Source: CAYXZQ01 sp964469935
Lineage (GTDB): Archaea; Nanobdellota; Nanobdellia; Woesearchaeales; DSVV01
Assembly (NCBI GenBank): GCA_964469935.1
Contig: CAYXZQ010000014.1
Coordinates: forward strand, 1-36,362
DNA: 36,362 nucleotides
Reading direction: 5' to 3'
The notes under the pieces are model-generated. The model was not told the origin of the DNA and did not search any database. It saw nothing but the letters and a program-made list of their open reading frames with translations. Within the stretch, counting starts at the first letter, position 1. Each line of letters begins with the position of its first letter. Below are positions 7,837-14,769 of this stretch, piece after piece. Both the position numbers and the translations under genes were made by a program.

Positions 7837-9096
7837 CTATTTGAGAATTCCGTAGCCGATGAGCCTGAACCTGCTCCCTATCAGCCTTGATATCGTGACC
7901 CTCGAGCCTTTCCTGGCGCAGATCGGAAGCTTCAAAGTGCATCTTACAACGTCCTTCTGCACGTCCCGGACAACCCCTACAGTCGAAGCCGAGTTGACAT
8001 TGAGCATGAGGGCCTCGGACATCTTGATCGGCACAACCTCAAGTTCGTCCTTGCTCCCTACAACCCTCTCAAGAAGATGCACCTCGAGGTCCAGCTCGTA
8101 GAGGGTATCGGGAAGCTTTCCCTTGAGACCAACGAGCGAGCCTGTGAGCTTGTCAGATTTCACGGTGGTGGGGTCGAGGGTCGTGAGGATTGCCACAGAG
8201 CCCCCTGGGACTATCTCATCAATAGGAACCTCTCCTGCCATGGCCGAGACTATCTTGGTCTCAATAGGTTTCCATACCCTGTGGTTCTTCTCCTCGAACA
8301 TGAACCCTGGCTTTATCTCGATCTCCTGGCCGACCTCAAGCTTTCCCTGGAGCAGGCTTCCGCCGATGACACCGCCCTTCAGGCTGTCTATGTCAGTTCC
8401 CGGCTTGTTGATGTCGAATGAGCGCGCGACAAGCATGAGGGGATCCTTGCTCAGGTCCCTCTTGGGGGTAGGTATCTCTTTCTCTATCGCTTCGATGAGC
8501 GCTCCTATGTTCACCTGGTGTATGGCTGATATGGGCACAATGGGTGAATTTTCATAGGATGTGCCCTTTATCAGGTCCTTTATCTGCTGGTAGTTCTTCT
8601 TAGCCTTGTCCTTGTCGACCAGGTCTATCTTGTTCTGGACTATCACTATGTGCTTGACACCTATTATCTCAAGCGCCATGAGATGCTCCCTTGTCTGGGG
8701 CTGCGGGCATGATTCGTTCGCAGCTATCAGGAGAAGCGCGCCGTCCATGATGGTCGCGCCTGCAAGCATCGTCGCCATCAGGCTCTCATGGCCTGGTGCA
8801 TCGACAAAGCTCACTTTCCTCAGCACCTTGGTCTTCGAGCCGCATGCAGGGCACTTGTCCCTTACTGAGAACGCGTCGGGCCCCTTGCATTTCGGGCATT
8901 TATAGAATACAGTGTTTGCATAGCCGAGCCTTATCGTTATGCCTCTCTTGAGCTCTTCAGAATGCGTGTCGGTCCATTTGCCGCTCAGGCGCTCGGTCAG
9001 CGTTGTCTTGCCGTGGTCGACATGTCCTATCAGCCCGATGTTTATCTCAGGCTGGACTTTTTTTTTTTCTGTCGATCGCTTCACTTTTGCTGGCAT
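7837..9096 (-). CDS. eif2g: Translation initiation factor aIF2, gamma subunit (GTPase)
   Basis: 419 residues. G1 is GHVDHGKT at 24-31, G3 DAPGH at 99-103 and G4 NKID at 155-158. A zinc knuckle of four cysteines (C67, C70, C82, C85) sits between G2 and G3, which marks aIF2 gamma against EF-Tu and SelB. Two beta-barrel domains follow, ending ISRLIGSRFRLIGYGILK. With alpha and beta subunits it carries initiator Met-tRNA to the small ribosomal subunit. The start at 9096 is preceded by a gagaaag ribosome-binding site. It lies 33 bases after the eS6 gene, an arrangement widely conserved in archaea. Codons near the start contain an 11-A run (9058-9068). Confidence 0.97.
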   Translation of the reverse strand: MPAKVKRSTEKKKVQPEINIGLIGHVDHGKTTLTERLSGKWTDTHSEELKRGITIRLGYANTVFYKCPKCKGPDAFSVRDKCPACGSKTKVLRKVSFVDAPGHESLMATMLAGATIMDGALLLIAANESCPQPQTREHLMALEIIGVKHIVIVQNKIDLVDKDKAKKNYQQIKDLIKGTSYENSPIVPISAIHQVNIGALIEAIEKEIPTPKRDLSKDPLMLVARSFDINKPGTDIDSLKGGVIGGSLLQGKLEVGQEIEIKPGFMFEEKNHRVWKPIETKIVSAMAGEVPIDEIVPGGSVAILTTLDPTTVKSDKLTGSLVGLKGKLPDTLYELDLEVHLLERVVGSKDELEVVPIKMSEALMLNVNSASTVGVVRDVQKDVVRCTLKLPICARKGSRVTISRLIGSRFRLIGYGILK

Positions 9097-9129
9097 TATC
9101 TTTCTCCCGTACCAAAGCCTGCCCCTGGC

Positions 9130-9558
9130 TCACTCCTCACCTGCAGGTTTTTCCCCGGCCTGAACATCCGGCTGGGATTCCTGCGCCTCTGCACCGTCAT
9201 CCAGCTTGGTCTTGCCGTGCTTGGTGATCCTGAGGTTGACCTGGACAATGCTTGTGTTTATCCTTCTTCCGCAAACAGTCTTTCTCTGCCTGATGCCGTC
9301 ATGCTTCTTATTCACTCCGACACCCTCGACAGTTAGTATCCTCTTCCTTGCAGTGTCCACGTCCTTTCTCATGGGAAAGCCGCAGTTGTCGCTTCCTCCA
9401 GTTATCTTGAACTCGTAGCCGGGCATGTCGAATGCCTCTCCCTGGACGCTGTCGCCTATCTGCCTGTCGATGAGCTGGCGGGCCATGTCGTCCTTAACTT
9501 CCCTGTTGTAGCTCTTTCCTGACTTAGGATCGTTCAAAACAAGTTTAAAATCAACCAT
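9130..9558 (-). CDS. rps6e: Small-subunit ribosomal protein eS6
   Basis: 142 residues. The N-terminus FKLVLNDPKSGKSYNREVKD and the core SGGSDNCGFPMRKDV-like segment (ITGGSDNCGFPMRKDV), KHDGIRQRKTVCGRRI are characteristic of eS6. The last 30 residues are an acidic, Gln/Glu-rich tail. The start at 9558 has a good ribosome-binding site (gaggaggag). It leads a two-gene transcript with aIF2 gamma. Confidence 0.95.
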   Translation of the reverse strand: MVDFKLVLNDPKSGKSYNREVKDDMARQLIDRQIGDSVQGEAFDMPGYEFKITGGSDNCGFPMRKDVDTARKRILTVEGVGVNKKHDGIRQRKTVCGRRINTSIVQVNLRITKHGKTKLDDGAEAQESQPDVQAGEKPAGEE

Positions 9559-9611
9559 TTTCTCCTCCTCTGGTCTGCCTGTGGCAAATATTATGTCCTT
9601 TTGGATTTACC

Positions 9612-9622
9612 ATATATTTAAA
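9612..9622 (-). promoter_or_regulatory. TATA box for the eS6-aIF2 gamma transcript
   Basis: The + strand stretch atatatttaaa, read on the minus strand as tttaaatatat, lies about 55-60 nt before the eS6 ATG, leaving a short leader with the gaggaggag ribosome-binding site. Confidence 0.5.
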
Positions 9623-9661
9623 AAAGTATTGGTTTTTGGGAGGACACGGGATTTTTACGGG

Positions 9662-9672
9662 CATATTTAAAT
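9662..9672 (+). promoter_or_regulatory. TATA box for the NOG1-type GTPase gene
   Basis: catatttaaat is centred about 29 nt before the ATG at 9696, implying a leaderless message and excluding the longer upstream reading frame from 9636. Confidence 0.55.
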
Positions 9673-9695
9673 ACAACCTGGTTTTATCATCGGCT

Positions 9696-10682
9696 ATGAA
9701 TTTCCAGAAGCTCGCAAAGGTCGATAATGCAGATGCATGCCTGGACATAGCTTTCCGGGCAGCGAGGACCAAAAAAAAGCCCAGGATAGTTAAGAGGTCA
9801 GAGAAGCTCAGGATCATCAGGACCTATGAATTCGAGAATGTCAGGACAGTCACAGCAAGCCTATCGAAGATACTCAGGAGAATCCTCTCTTCATTTCCCG
9901 ACCTCAAGGCGCTGCCTGAATTCTACAAGGAGCTTATCAAGGTCACCCTTGATTATGCAACTCTCAGGAAGAGCCTGGGCGCGGTCTCATGGGCTGAGAA
10001 GAGGATTAAATCGCTCCAGAAGGACTATTCCGTGAAGATTAAGAAGGCTGCGCTCCTCGACAGGGTGATCGGGCTCAAAAAAGAGTTCTACGGCAGGGCA
10101 TCCTCTGTCATGAAGCAGATTGACAAGGAGCTCAGGTACCTTGACAAGGCCAGAGGGGTGATGAGGCGCTTTCCAGACATAAAGCCAAAATTCACGATTG
10201 CCATTGCAGGCTACCCGAACGTAGGCAAGAGCAGCCTGCTAAAGAAGCTCACGTCCGCAAATCCCGAGGTCAGGGAATACGCCTTCACCACGAAATCCCT
10301 CAACCTCGGATATTTCAGGGCAGGCGAGATGAAGGTCCAGGTCATCGACACTCCCGGTGTATTTGACAGGGACCCGGCCAAGATGAATCAGGTCGAGAGG
10401 CAGGCATTCCTTGCGATTAGGCACGCTGCCGACCTGGTGCTTTTCCTAATAGACGTCACAGGCAGCTCAGGCTATTCTGAAAACCAGCAGAGAAAGCTGC
10501 TTTCACGTATAAGGTCGATCAACAGGAACACGGTGGAAGCATACAGCAAATCAGACTTGATAAGCGGGCGCAGGGAGGGAATGCTGTACATCTCTGCGCA
10601 GACAGGTGAAGGGCTGAGCTCGATTGCCGGTCTAGCCAAGAAGCACGAACCCGACAGAAAGGATGAATATCACAAGGATTGA
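9696..10682 (+). CDS. nog1: NOG1-type (Obg family) GTPase
   Basis: 328 residues from ATG 9696. An upstream start at 9636 would translate across the TATA box and is rejected. Residues 1-160 form the helical NOG1 N-terminal domain (RTYEFENVRTVTASLSKIL and LRKSLGAVSWAEKRIKSLQ). The GTPase domain has G1 GYPNVGKSS at 172-180, a switch threonine in FTTKSL, G3 DTPG at 218-221 and G4 SKSD at 284-287 in place of the usual N/TKxD. Eukaryotic Nog1 works in 60S subunit assembly, and archaeal members are presumed to do the same for 50S. Its last 51 bases overlap the end of a convergent membrane-protein gene. Confidence 0.92.
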   Translation: MNFQKLAKVDNADACLDIAFRAARTKKKPRIVKRSEKLRIIRTYEFENVRTVTASLSKILRRILSSFPDLKALPEFYKELIKVTLDYATLRKSLGAVSWAEKRIKSLQKDYSVKIKKAALLDRVIGLKKEFYGRASSVMKQIDKELRYLDKARGVMRRFPDIKPKFTIAIAGYPNVGKSSLLKKLTSANPEVREYAFTTKSLNLGYFRAGEMKVQVIDTPGVFDRDPAKMNQVERQAFLAIRHAADLVLFLIDVTGSSGYSENQQRKLLSRIRSINRNTVEAYSKSDLISGRREGMLYISAQTGEGLSSIAGLAKKHEPDRKDEYHKD

Positions 10683-10877
10683 GACCATCTTGTCGAATGC
10701 CTTTGCCCGCCTCTCGATGCCTATCGCGAGCATGCATCCCATCCCGAGGACAGCTATGACATACTGTTTCTTAAGGACGAGTATCAGCAGGAGGAGCAGA
10801 AAGATGCAGATTCCGGATATTAACTCGCTGAAATAATTTCTTACCCAGTCCAGCAGTTCCTCTTTTTCAAGCTTCAT
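10632..10877 (-). CDS. Small hypothetical membrane protein, three hydrophobic segments
   Basis: 81 residues from the ATG at 10877, which lies two bases after the uL16 stop codon; a start at 10907 inside uL16 is possible but less likely. A charged N-terminus (KLEKEELLDWVRNYFSE) is followed by hydrophobic stretches at about 22-38 (ICIFLLLLLILVL), 40-56 (YVIAVLGMGCMLAIGI) and 65-81 (VSILVIFILSVGFVLLG), with a basic loop ERRAKAFDK. The gene's 3' end overlaps the convergent NOG1 gene by 51 bases. Position and tight spacing imply co-transcription with uL16. I do not recognise the family. Confidence 0.65.
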   Translation of the reverse strand: MKLEKEELLDWVRNYFSELISGICIFLLLLLILVLKKQYVIAVLGMGCMLAIGIERRAKAFDKMVSILVIFILSVGFVLLG

Positions 10878-10879
10878 AT

Positions 10880-11395
10880 TCAATTGGCAGCCACAGAACA
10901 GGAGCATGGCAGCTTGTAGGATGCCCTCTTCAGGGCCTTGCGGGCCGTCTCCACACCTTCATTGTCGACTAGCGCCTCGAACAGGACCTGGCCTGACCTG
11001 ACCTGGGCTGCAACCCCTATAGCTTTTCCAAAAGATTTCTTCATGCCCGTGCTCATCCTGTCCGCACCAGCGCCTGATGCGAGCGGGTTCTCCCTGAGCA
11101 CGTGATGGGGAAATATCCTGATCTTAAGGCAGAAGCCCTGCTTGCCGAGCATCTTCTCAAGGTGCCTGTTGGCCGACAGCCTTGCCGACTCAATAGCATT
11201 GTGCCTTATCTGCAGGCTCTCTTTTGAGACGAGAATGACCTTGTCTGAGAATGCCTTCTTCATGTTGCCTGACTCATAGCGGACGACCTTGCTTGCGGGT
11301 GTCGCCCTGACAAATGAGAGTTTCTTGTACTTGGATTTCCTCGTATAGGGCCTTTCCAGGTTCCTATATGCGCAACCTTTCCTCAATCTTGCCAT
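10880..11395 (-). CDS. rpl10e: Large-subunit ribosomal protein uL16 (L10e)
   Basis: 171 residues. The N-terminus ARLRKGCAYRNLERPYTRKSK, the central QIRHNAIESARLSANRHLEK and RIFPHHVLRENP, and GADRMSTGMKKSFGKAIG are clear L10e signatures. It lies near the tRNA A-site and peptidyl-transferase region of the 50S subunit. The start at 11395 is about 29 bases from a TATA box, consistent with a leaderless transcript. A small membrane protein gene follows immediately. Confidence 0.96.
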   Translation of the reverse strand: MARLRKGCAYRNLERPYTRKSKYKKLSFVRATPASKVVRYESGNMKKAFSDKVILVSKESLQIRHNAIESARLSANRHLEKMLGKQGFCLKIRIFPHHVLRENPLASGAGADRMSTGMKKSFGKAIGVAAQVRSGQVLFEALVDNEGVETARKALKRASYKLPCSCSVAAN

Positions 11396-11419
11396 GTTAA
11401 ACTCCCGATTATCGAGATT

Positions 11420-11429
11420 GTATATAAAA
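11420..11429 (-). promoter_or_regulatory. TATA box for uL16
   Basis: gtatataaaa on the + strand reads ttttatatac on the minus strand, centred 29 nt before the uL16 ATG at 11395. Confidence 0.5.
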
Positions 11430-11439
11430 CTATCGAAAG

Positions 11440-11448
11440 TTTTATAAA
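11440..11448 (+). promoter_or_regulatory. TATA box for the pilin-like triplet operon
   Basis: ttttataaa lies about 75 nt before the ATG at 11518. The leader of roughly 45 nt contains a gaggtgt ribosome-binding site. It sits back to back with the uL16 promoter. Confidence 0.5.
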
Positions 11449-11517
11449 GTTATTTGTCTGATGCAAGACATGATAACAGGATAAAACCGATAATAAATAA
11501 ATCAAAGAGGTGTCAGC

Positions 11518-12063
11518 ATGAAAAGATCAACACTGAGAGCTTCTCTCAACCTTTCTGTCAATGCGATAATAATCTTTGTCCTCGCATTCGCAATGCTTGG
11601 CGTAGGGCTTCTGGTGACGAAAGAGCTGCAGTCCCTCGGTATGGGAGGCATCGACAAGGCCAAGACCCTCATCAAGAACATCCAGGAGGACCCGACGGCA
11701 TCGACGCCGCTCGTAGGCATTTCGACCGACCTGACGATTCCCGCAAGGAAAGAGAGCCCGCTCGGCCTCAAGTACTACAACAAGGACCCCTATACCATCT
11801 ACAGCCCGTCCGTTAACATAACCATCTGCAAGGACTCTTCCACGGGGCAGGTGCTGGACAACCCTGTCGACATCGTATCGCTCTCTGACAACATAGAGCC
11901 GAGCACGTTCCAGGCAATACCCATCTCGATTACCAACAAGGCCCTTGTAGGAGGAAGGACATACATCTGCAAGCTGGAGATACTGGGAGAGCAGACACAG
12001 GACGACCCGAGCTCGATGAAGTCATGGTATTCCTACAGCTTCAACCTGATAGTCTCGTCCTAG
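11518..12063 (+). CDS. Pilin-like surface protein, first of three related genes
   Basis: 181 residues. A short basic leader (MKRSTLRA) precedes a hydrophobic helix LNLSVNAIIIFVLAFAMLGV at about 10-29, the layout of type IV prepilin-like (class III) signal peptides. The rest is a beta-rich outer domain with two cysteines (ITICKD, TYICKL) and an NIT sequon, ending in SYSFNLIVSS. The LSxN helix and the final beta hairpin resemble the products at 12339 and 12975, so I infer a paralogous family, this one the most diverged. The ATG has a good gaggtgt ribosome-binding site. Its role is unknown; a minor pilin or a filament-associated protein is the best guess. Confidence 0.75.
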   Translation: MKRSTLRASLNLSVNAIIIFVLAFAMLGVGLLVTKELQSLGMGGIDKAKTLIKNIQEDPTASTPLVGISTDLTIPARKESPLGLKYYNKDPYTIYSPSVNITICKDSSTGQVLDNPVDIVSLSDNIEPSTFQAIPISITNKALVGGRTYICKLEILGEQTQDDPSSMKSWYSYSFNLIVSS

Positions 12064-12074
12064 GTGATAAAAAA

Positions 12075-12326
12075 ATGGCAAAAAACGAAAACACCCCCGC
12101 ACACGGGGGAAAGAAGAAGCTTACTGAAGCGCAGGAGTTCGAGATAATGAAGCTTGTCCTTGACAAGTTCCTGTGGCTAGGATTCGGAATCATGGCAGCA
12201 GGCCTTTTGATGATCCTCTTCCAGGTCGACAACATATTCAAGGGCTTCATGTTCATGATCGTGGGCGCCATCGTGCTCGTGCTTTTCATGATGCTTCTCA
12301 TCAGGGAATACGAGATCATGAAATAG
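12075..12326 (+). CDS. Small membrane protein with two transmembrane helices
   Basis: 83 residues. I chose the ATG at 12075 because it follows taggtgataaaaaa, a ribosome-binding site overlapping the preceding stop; the longer frame from 12024 runs inside the previous gene. A Lys-rich hydrophilic N-terminus (MAKNENTPAHGGKKKLTEAQ) precedes helices at about 34-50 (FLWLGFGIMAAGLLMIL) and 56-77 (FKGFMFMIVGAIVLVLFMMLL). Both termini are probably cytoplasmic. It sits between two pilin-like paralogues with almost no spacing, so it may serve the same assembly. No family recognised. Confidence 0.7.
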   Translation: MAKNENTPAHGGKKKLTEAQEFEIMKLVLDKFLWLGFGIMAAGLLMILFQVDNIFKGFMFMIVGAIVLVLFMMLLIREYEIMK

Positions 12327-12338
12327 GTGCTTGGGAAC

Positions 12339-12956
12339 TTGGACAAGAAAGGAATCGAGCTGTCGATAAATTTCATCGTGATCCTGATACTTGCGATAGC
12401 TATGTTCACGGCAGGCTTCTTCATCATGAGAGGGGTTTTCACGAGCACGAACCAGATGAAGCAGACCCTCACCGAACAGCAGAAGAGCAAGCTTGAGCAG
12501 ATTCTCGCAAACGGCGCAGAGCCTGTCAAGACCATCTATTCCGAGAGGGTGATTAGGCCCGGCGAGCACGACGCTTTCGGCCTGGGAATCAGGAATGATC
12601 TGGGATACAAGGAAGACTTCTATGTCGAGTCTGATTTCGACATGTACATTGACAGCCGGGGAAATGTCCAGTGCGATTCAGAGCAGAATTGCTCACTGCA
12701 GCCGAGCAAGGGCGTGGATGTCATCGCAAACATAGACCCGGCAAACCCCGAGGTCCACAGCATTGACAACAACGAGAGGGCAATAGTCGGCGACATATAC
12801 GTCTATGCCCAGAAGGGGGCTGAGAAGGGCACGTACGTGTTCAACATAAAGGTATGCCAATCTGACCACGGGCAGTACGTGGGCTGCCATTGCGAAGGGG
12901 GGATGTGCACTAACCAATACAGCACGACAAAGAAGTTCAATGTCGTAGTGCAATAG
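12339..12956 (+). CDS. Pilin-like surface protein, second paralogue (ELSINF family)
   Basis: 205 residues from TTG 12339. I prefer this to GTG 12327 because ggtg at 12326-12329 then serves as ribosome-binding site, and because the paralogue at 12975 also starts TTG-basic-residues followed by the same IELSIN motif. The leader is MDKKG, then IELSINFIVILILAIAMFTA. The outer domain contains PGEHDAFGLGIRNDLGYKEDF and a C-terminal GTYVFNIKVC hairpin, with six cysteines (several near the C-terminus: VCQSDHG, GCHCEGGMC) likely forming disulfides. Function is inferred only from the N-terminus and neighbours. Confidence 0.75.
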   Translation: MDKKGIELSINFIVILILAIAMFTAGFFIMRGVFTSTNQMKQTLTEQQKSKLEQILANGAEPVKTIYSERVIRPGEHDAFGLGIRNDLGYKEDFYVESDFDMYIDSRGNVQCDSEQNCSLQPSKGVDVIANIDPANPEVHSIDNNERAIVGDIYVYAQKGAEKGTYVFNIKVCQSDHGQYVGCHCEGGMCTNQYSTTKKFNVVVQ

Positions 12957-12974
12957 GCCTTCAGGTGACTTCAA

Positions 12975-13526
12975 TTGAGAAAAAAGGCAATTGAGCTGTC
13001 CATTAATTACCTTGTAATGCTGATTCTTGCCATCGCCATGTTCATCATAGGCATCCTGTTTTTGACGAACATGTTCAAAGACCTCATAATCACCAAAACC
13101 ACCATGGAAGACCAGATAAAGGACGAGATCAACAGGGACATGGCACGCAATCGGATCTCCCTCTCATCAAAGCATATAGAAAGAGGCGGGTACGACAAAT
13201 ACTACATAGGAATCAGCAACGATCTCGATTACACAGACACATTCTATATATTTGTCAATTGCGACTTTGCAGTCTTTCGCAACGGGACAATCCTCTGCGA
13301 TGACGGCTCACCGCTGAGCTGCAGCGCATTCGATTCCTGGGTGGCATTCAACCCCATCGGCCCTTTCGATATCAAACAGCATGGATCAGATATCCAGACA
13401 ATCGACATGACTGTCCCGAAAAATGCAGCCTCGGGCTCATATGTGTACTATGTGAAGGTATGCACTGACAACCCATGCACAGACCAGTACCTGACCTCAA
13501 AAAGACTGAGCGTGTCAGTGGACTAG
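12975..13526 (+). CDS. Pilin-like surface protein, third paralogue (ELSINF family)
   Basis: 183 residues from TTG 12975, preceded by aggtg at 12963-12967. The leader MRKKA precedes IELSINYLVMLILAIAMFII. Residues about 65-90 (GYDKYYIGISNDLDYTDTF) and the end (GSYVYYVKVCTDNPCTDQY, then SKRLSVSVD) align closely with the previous product, so the pair arose by duplication. Cysteines at several positions (NCDF, LCDDGS, LSCS) suggest an extracellular, disulfide-bonded domain. The stop codon overlaps the stop codon of the convergent triosephosphate isomerase gene by four bases (ctag). Confidence 0.75.
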   Translation: MRKKAIELSINYLVMLILAIAMFIIGILFLTNMFKDLIITKTTMEDQIKDEINRDMARNRISLSSKHIERGGYDKYYIGISNDLDYTDTFYIFVNCDFAVFRNGTILCDDGSPLSCSAFDSWVAFNPIGPFDIKQHGSDIQTIDMTVPKNAASGSYVYYVKVCTDNPCTDQYLTSKRLSVSVD

Positions 13527-14281
13527 GGCTCTAGCAGCCTTGCAAAGGTAGCTGAATCGAGGCTTGCTGAGCCTACGAGGACCCCGTCTATGTCCTCTTT
13601 GTCAAGGAATCCCCCGAAGTTCTCAGGCCTTATGCTTCCGCCGTATACTATCCTCATCCGCCCGGCAATATCCCCGCCGAAAAGCTCCGAGAGCCTTCTC
13701 CTTATCATGGCATGCACTGCCTGGGCATCATCAGGCGTGGCAGGCTCATGCCCTGAGTCTCCGCCGCTGATGGCCCAGAGGGGTTCGTATGCCACTACGA
13801 CTCCAGCCGCATCCTCCCCGGCGATGCCTCCAAGGCATCCTGAGACCTGGCCGAGGACGACTTCCTCTGTCCTGCCTGACTTGCGCTCCTCCATGCTCTC
13901 GCCAATGCAGATAACGGGCCTCATGCCGTTTGCCAGGACAGCCCTTGCCTTCCTGTTCACGATATCGTCAGTCTCGCCGAACTCCCTTCTCCTCTCGGAA
14001 TGGCCTACTATGACAAAATCGCAGAAATCCTTCAGCATCCATGCTGACACCTCGCCTGTAAAGGCCCCGTTGTCATGAACAGAGACATCCTGGGCTCCGA
14101 CCCTGATATGGCTTCCCCTTGCGCAGTCAGAAGCCGTGATTATGGAGACGAAGCTCGGACAGATGACGATGTCTGCTGCGCACTCACCAGGGATTGCCTC
14201 CCTCAGGCTGTTTATGAACTGCGCTGTCTCTTCATTGGTCTTGTTCTCTTTCCAGTTGGCAATGATCAGCCTTCTTCTCAT
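13523..14281 (-). CDS. tpiA: Triosephosphate isomerase, bacterial/eukaryotic-length type
   Basis: 252 residues. Catalytic residues are in place: N9 and K11 (ANWKEN), H94 (VGHSERR), E166 (AYEPLWAI), with phosphate-binding YGGS and VLVGSASL. It interconverts dihydroxyacetone phosphate and glyceraldehyde-3-phosphate. Most archaeal TIMs are shorter (about 220-230 residues); this one has the full bacterial-type length and motifs, which suggests a bacterial origin. The segment after the catalytic loop (SGGDSGHEPATP) is a few residues longer than usual. A TATA box 27 bases before the ATG suggests a leaderless transcript. Confidence 0.95.
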   Translation of the reverse strand: MRRRLIIANWKENKTNEETAQFINSLREAIPGECAADIVICPSFVSIITASDCARGSHIRVGAQDVSVHDNGAFTGEVSAWMLKDFCDFVIVGHSERRREFGETDDIVNRKARAVLANGMRPVICIGESMEERKSGRTEEVVLGQVSGCLGGIAGEDAAGVVVAYEPLWAISGGDSGHEPATPDDAQAVHAMIRRRLSELFGGDIAGRMRIVYGGSIRPENFGGFLDKEDIDGVLVGSASLDSATFARLLEP

Positions 14282-14303
14282 CAGGGATGATTTCCAATGC
14301 GGA

Positions 14304-14313
14304 TTATTTAATA
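14304..14313 (-). promoter_or_regulatory. TATA box for tpiA
   Basis: ttatttaata on the + strand, centred about 27 nt from the tpiA ATG at 14281, matching leaderless spacing. Confidence 0.45.
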
Positions 14314-14347
14314 ATAAGTAACTACTAGATGATGGTAAAAAATAGAA

Positions 14348-14357
14348 AGATTTAAAA
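14348..14357 (+). promoter_or_regulatory. TATA box for the small secreted protein at 14392
   Basis: agatttaaaa lies about 40 nt before the ATG at 14392. A ggtgggtg ribosome-binding site at 14382-14389 sits between. Confidence 0.4.
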
Positions 14358-14391
14358 ACAGCGGTATATTTCCTGCCTGTCGGTGGGTGTT

Positions 14392-14691
14392 ATGAAAGAG
14401 ATAATCGCAATACCAGTAGTAGCGATAATGATACTCGGCTTCGTGCCGCAGCTGCTCTCTGTAGCTGAGTCATCACAGGCAAAGGCCATATCATTCGCAG
14501 ACGACATGAACAACGCGATAGACTGCGCCACGAGGGGCGTTGCGCTCGAGGTATGCAGCCCGAACCTGATGGACCATGATTTCTCCCCTGAGCTAAACCA
14601 GACCCTGAGCATCAGCCAGGACATGCTAAAGCAGCTCCAGCACCAGAACTACAACTCGACAAACGCAACAGTAATCTATGTGGACGGCTGA
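14392..14691 (+). CDS. Small secreted or membrane-anchored protein, unknown
   Basis: 99 residues from ATG 14392; an upstream in-frame GTG at 14383 lies within the ribosome-binding site ggtgggtg. A hydrophobic N-terminal helix (EIIAIPVVAIMILGFVPQLL) is followed by an Ala/Asp-rich helix (SSQAKAISFADDMNNAIDCA) and a tail with three sequons (NQT, NST, NAT) and two cysteines (DCATRG, EVCSPN). The arrangement resembles a small pilin-like or secreted subunit, but the leader lacks a clear cleavage motif. It ends 78 bases before the end of the convergent 14770-16644 gene. Confidence 0.65.
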   Translation: MKEIIAIPVVAIMILGFVPQLLSVAESSQAKAISFADDMNNAIDCATRGVALEVCSPNLMDHDFSPELNQTLSISQDMLKQLQHQNYNSTNATVIYVDG

Positions 14692-14769
14692 TCCCGGCTG
14701 AATTTGCGTTCTTTCCCATATTCTGATTCCATCCTTATATCAAAAAGGCTTTAAGAAGATAATGAGTGA

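Noticed and set aside
6928..9096. CRISPR-Cas locus suggested by the Cas4-like nuclease
   Set aside because: No direct-repeat array and no other cas gene in the window; the neighbours are translation genes.
9636..9695. 20-residue N-terminal extension of the NOG1 gene
   Set aside because: It would be translated across the TATA box at 9662-9672, and the NOG1 N-terminus begins normally at MNFQKL.
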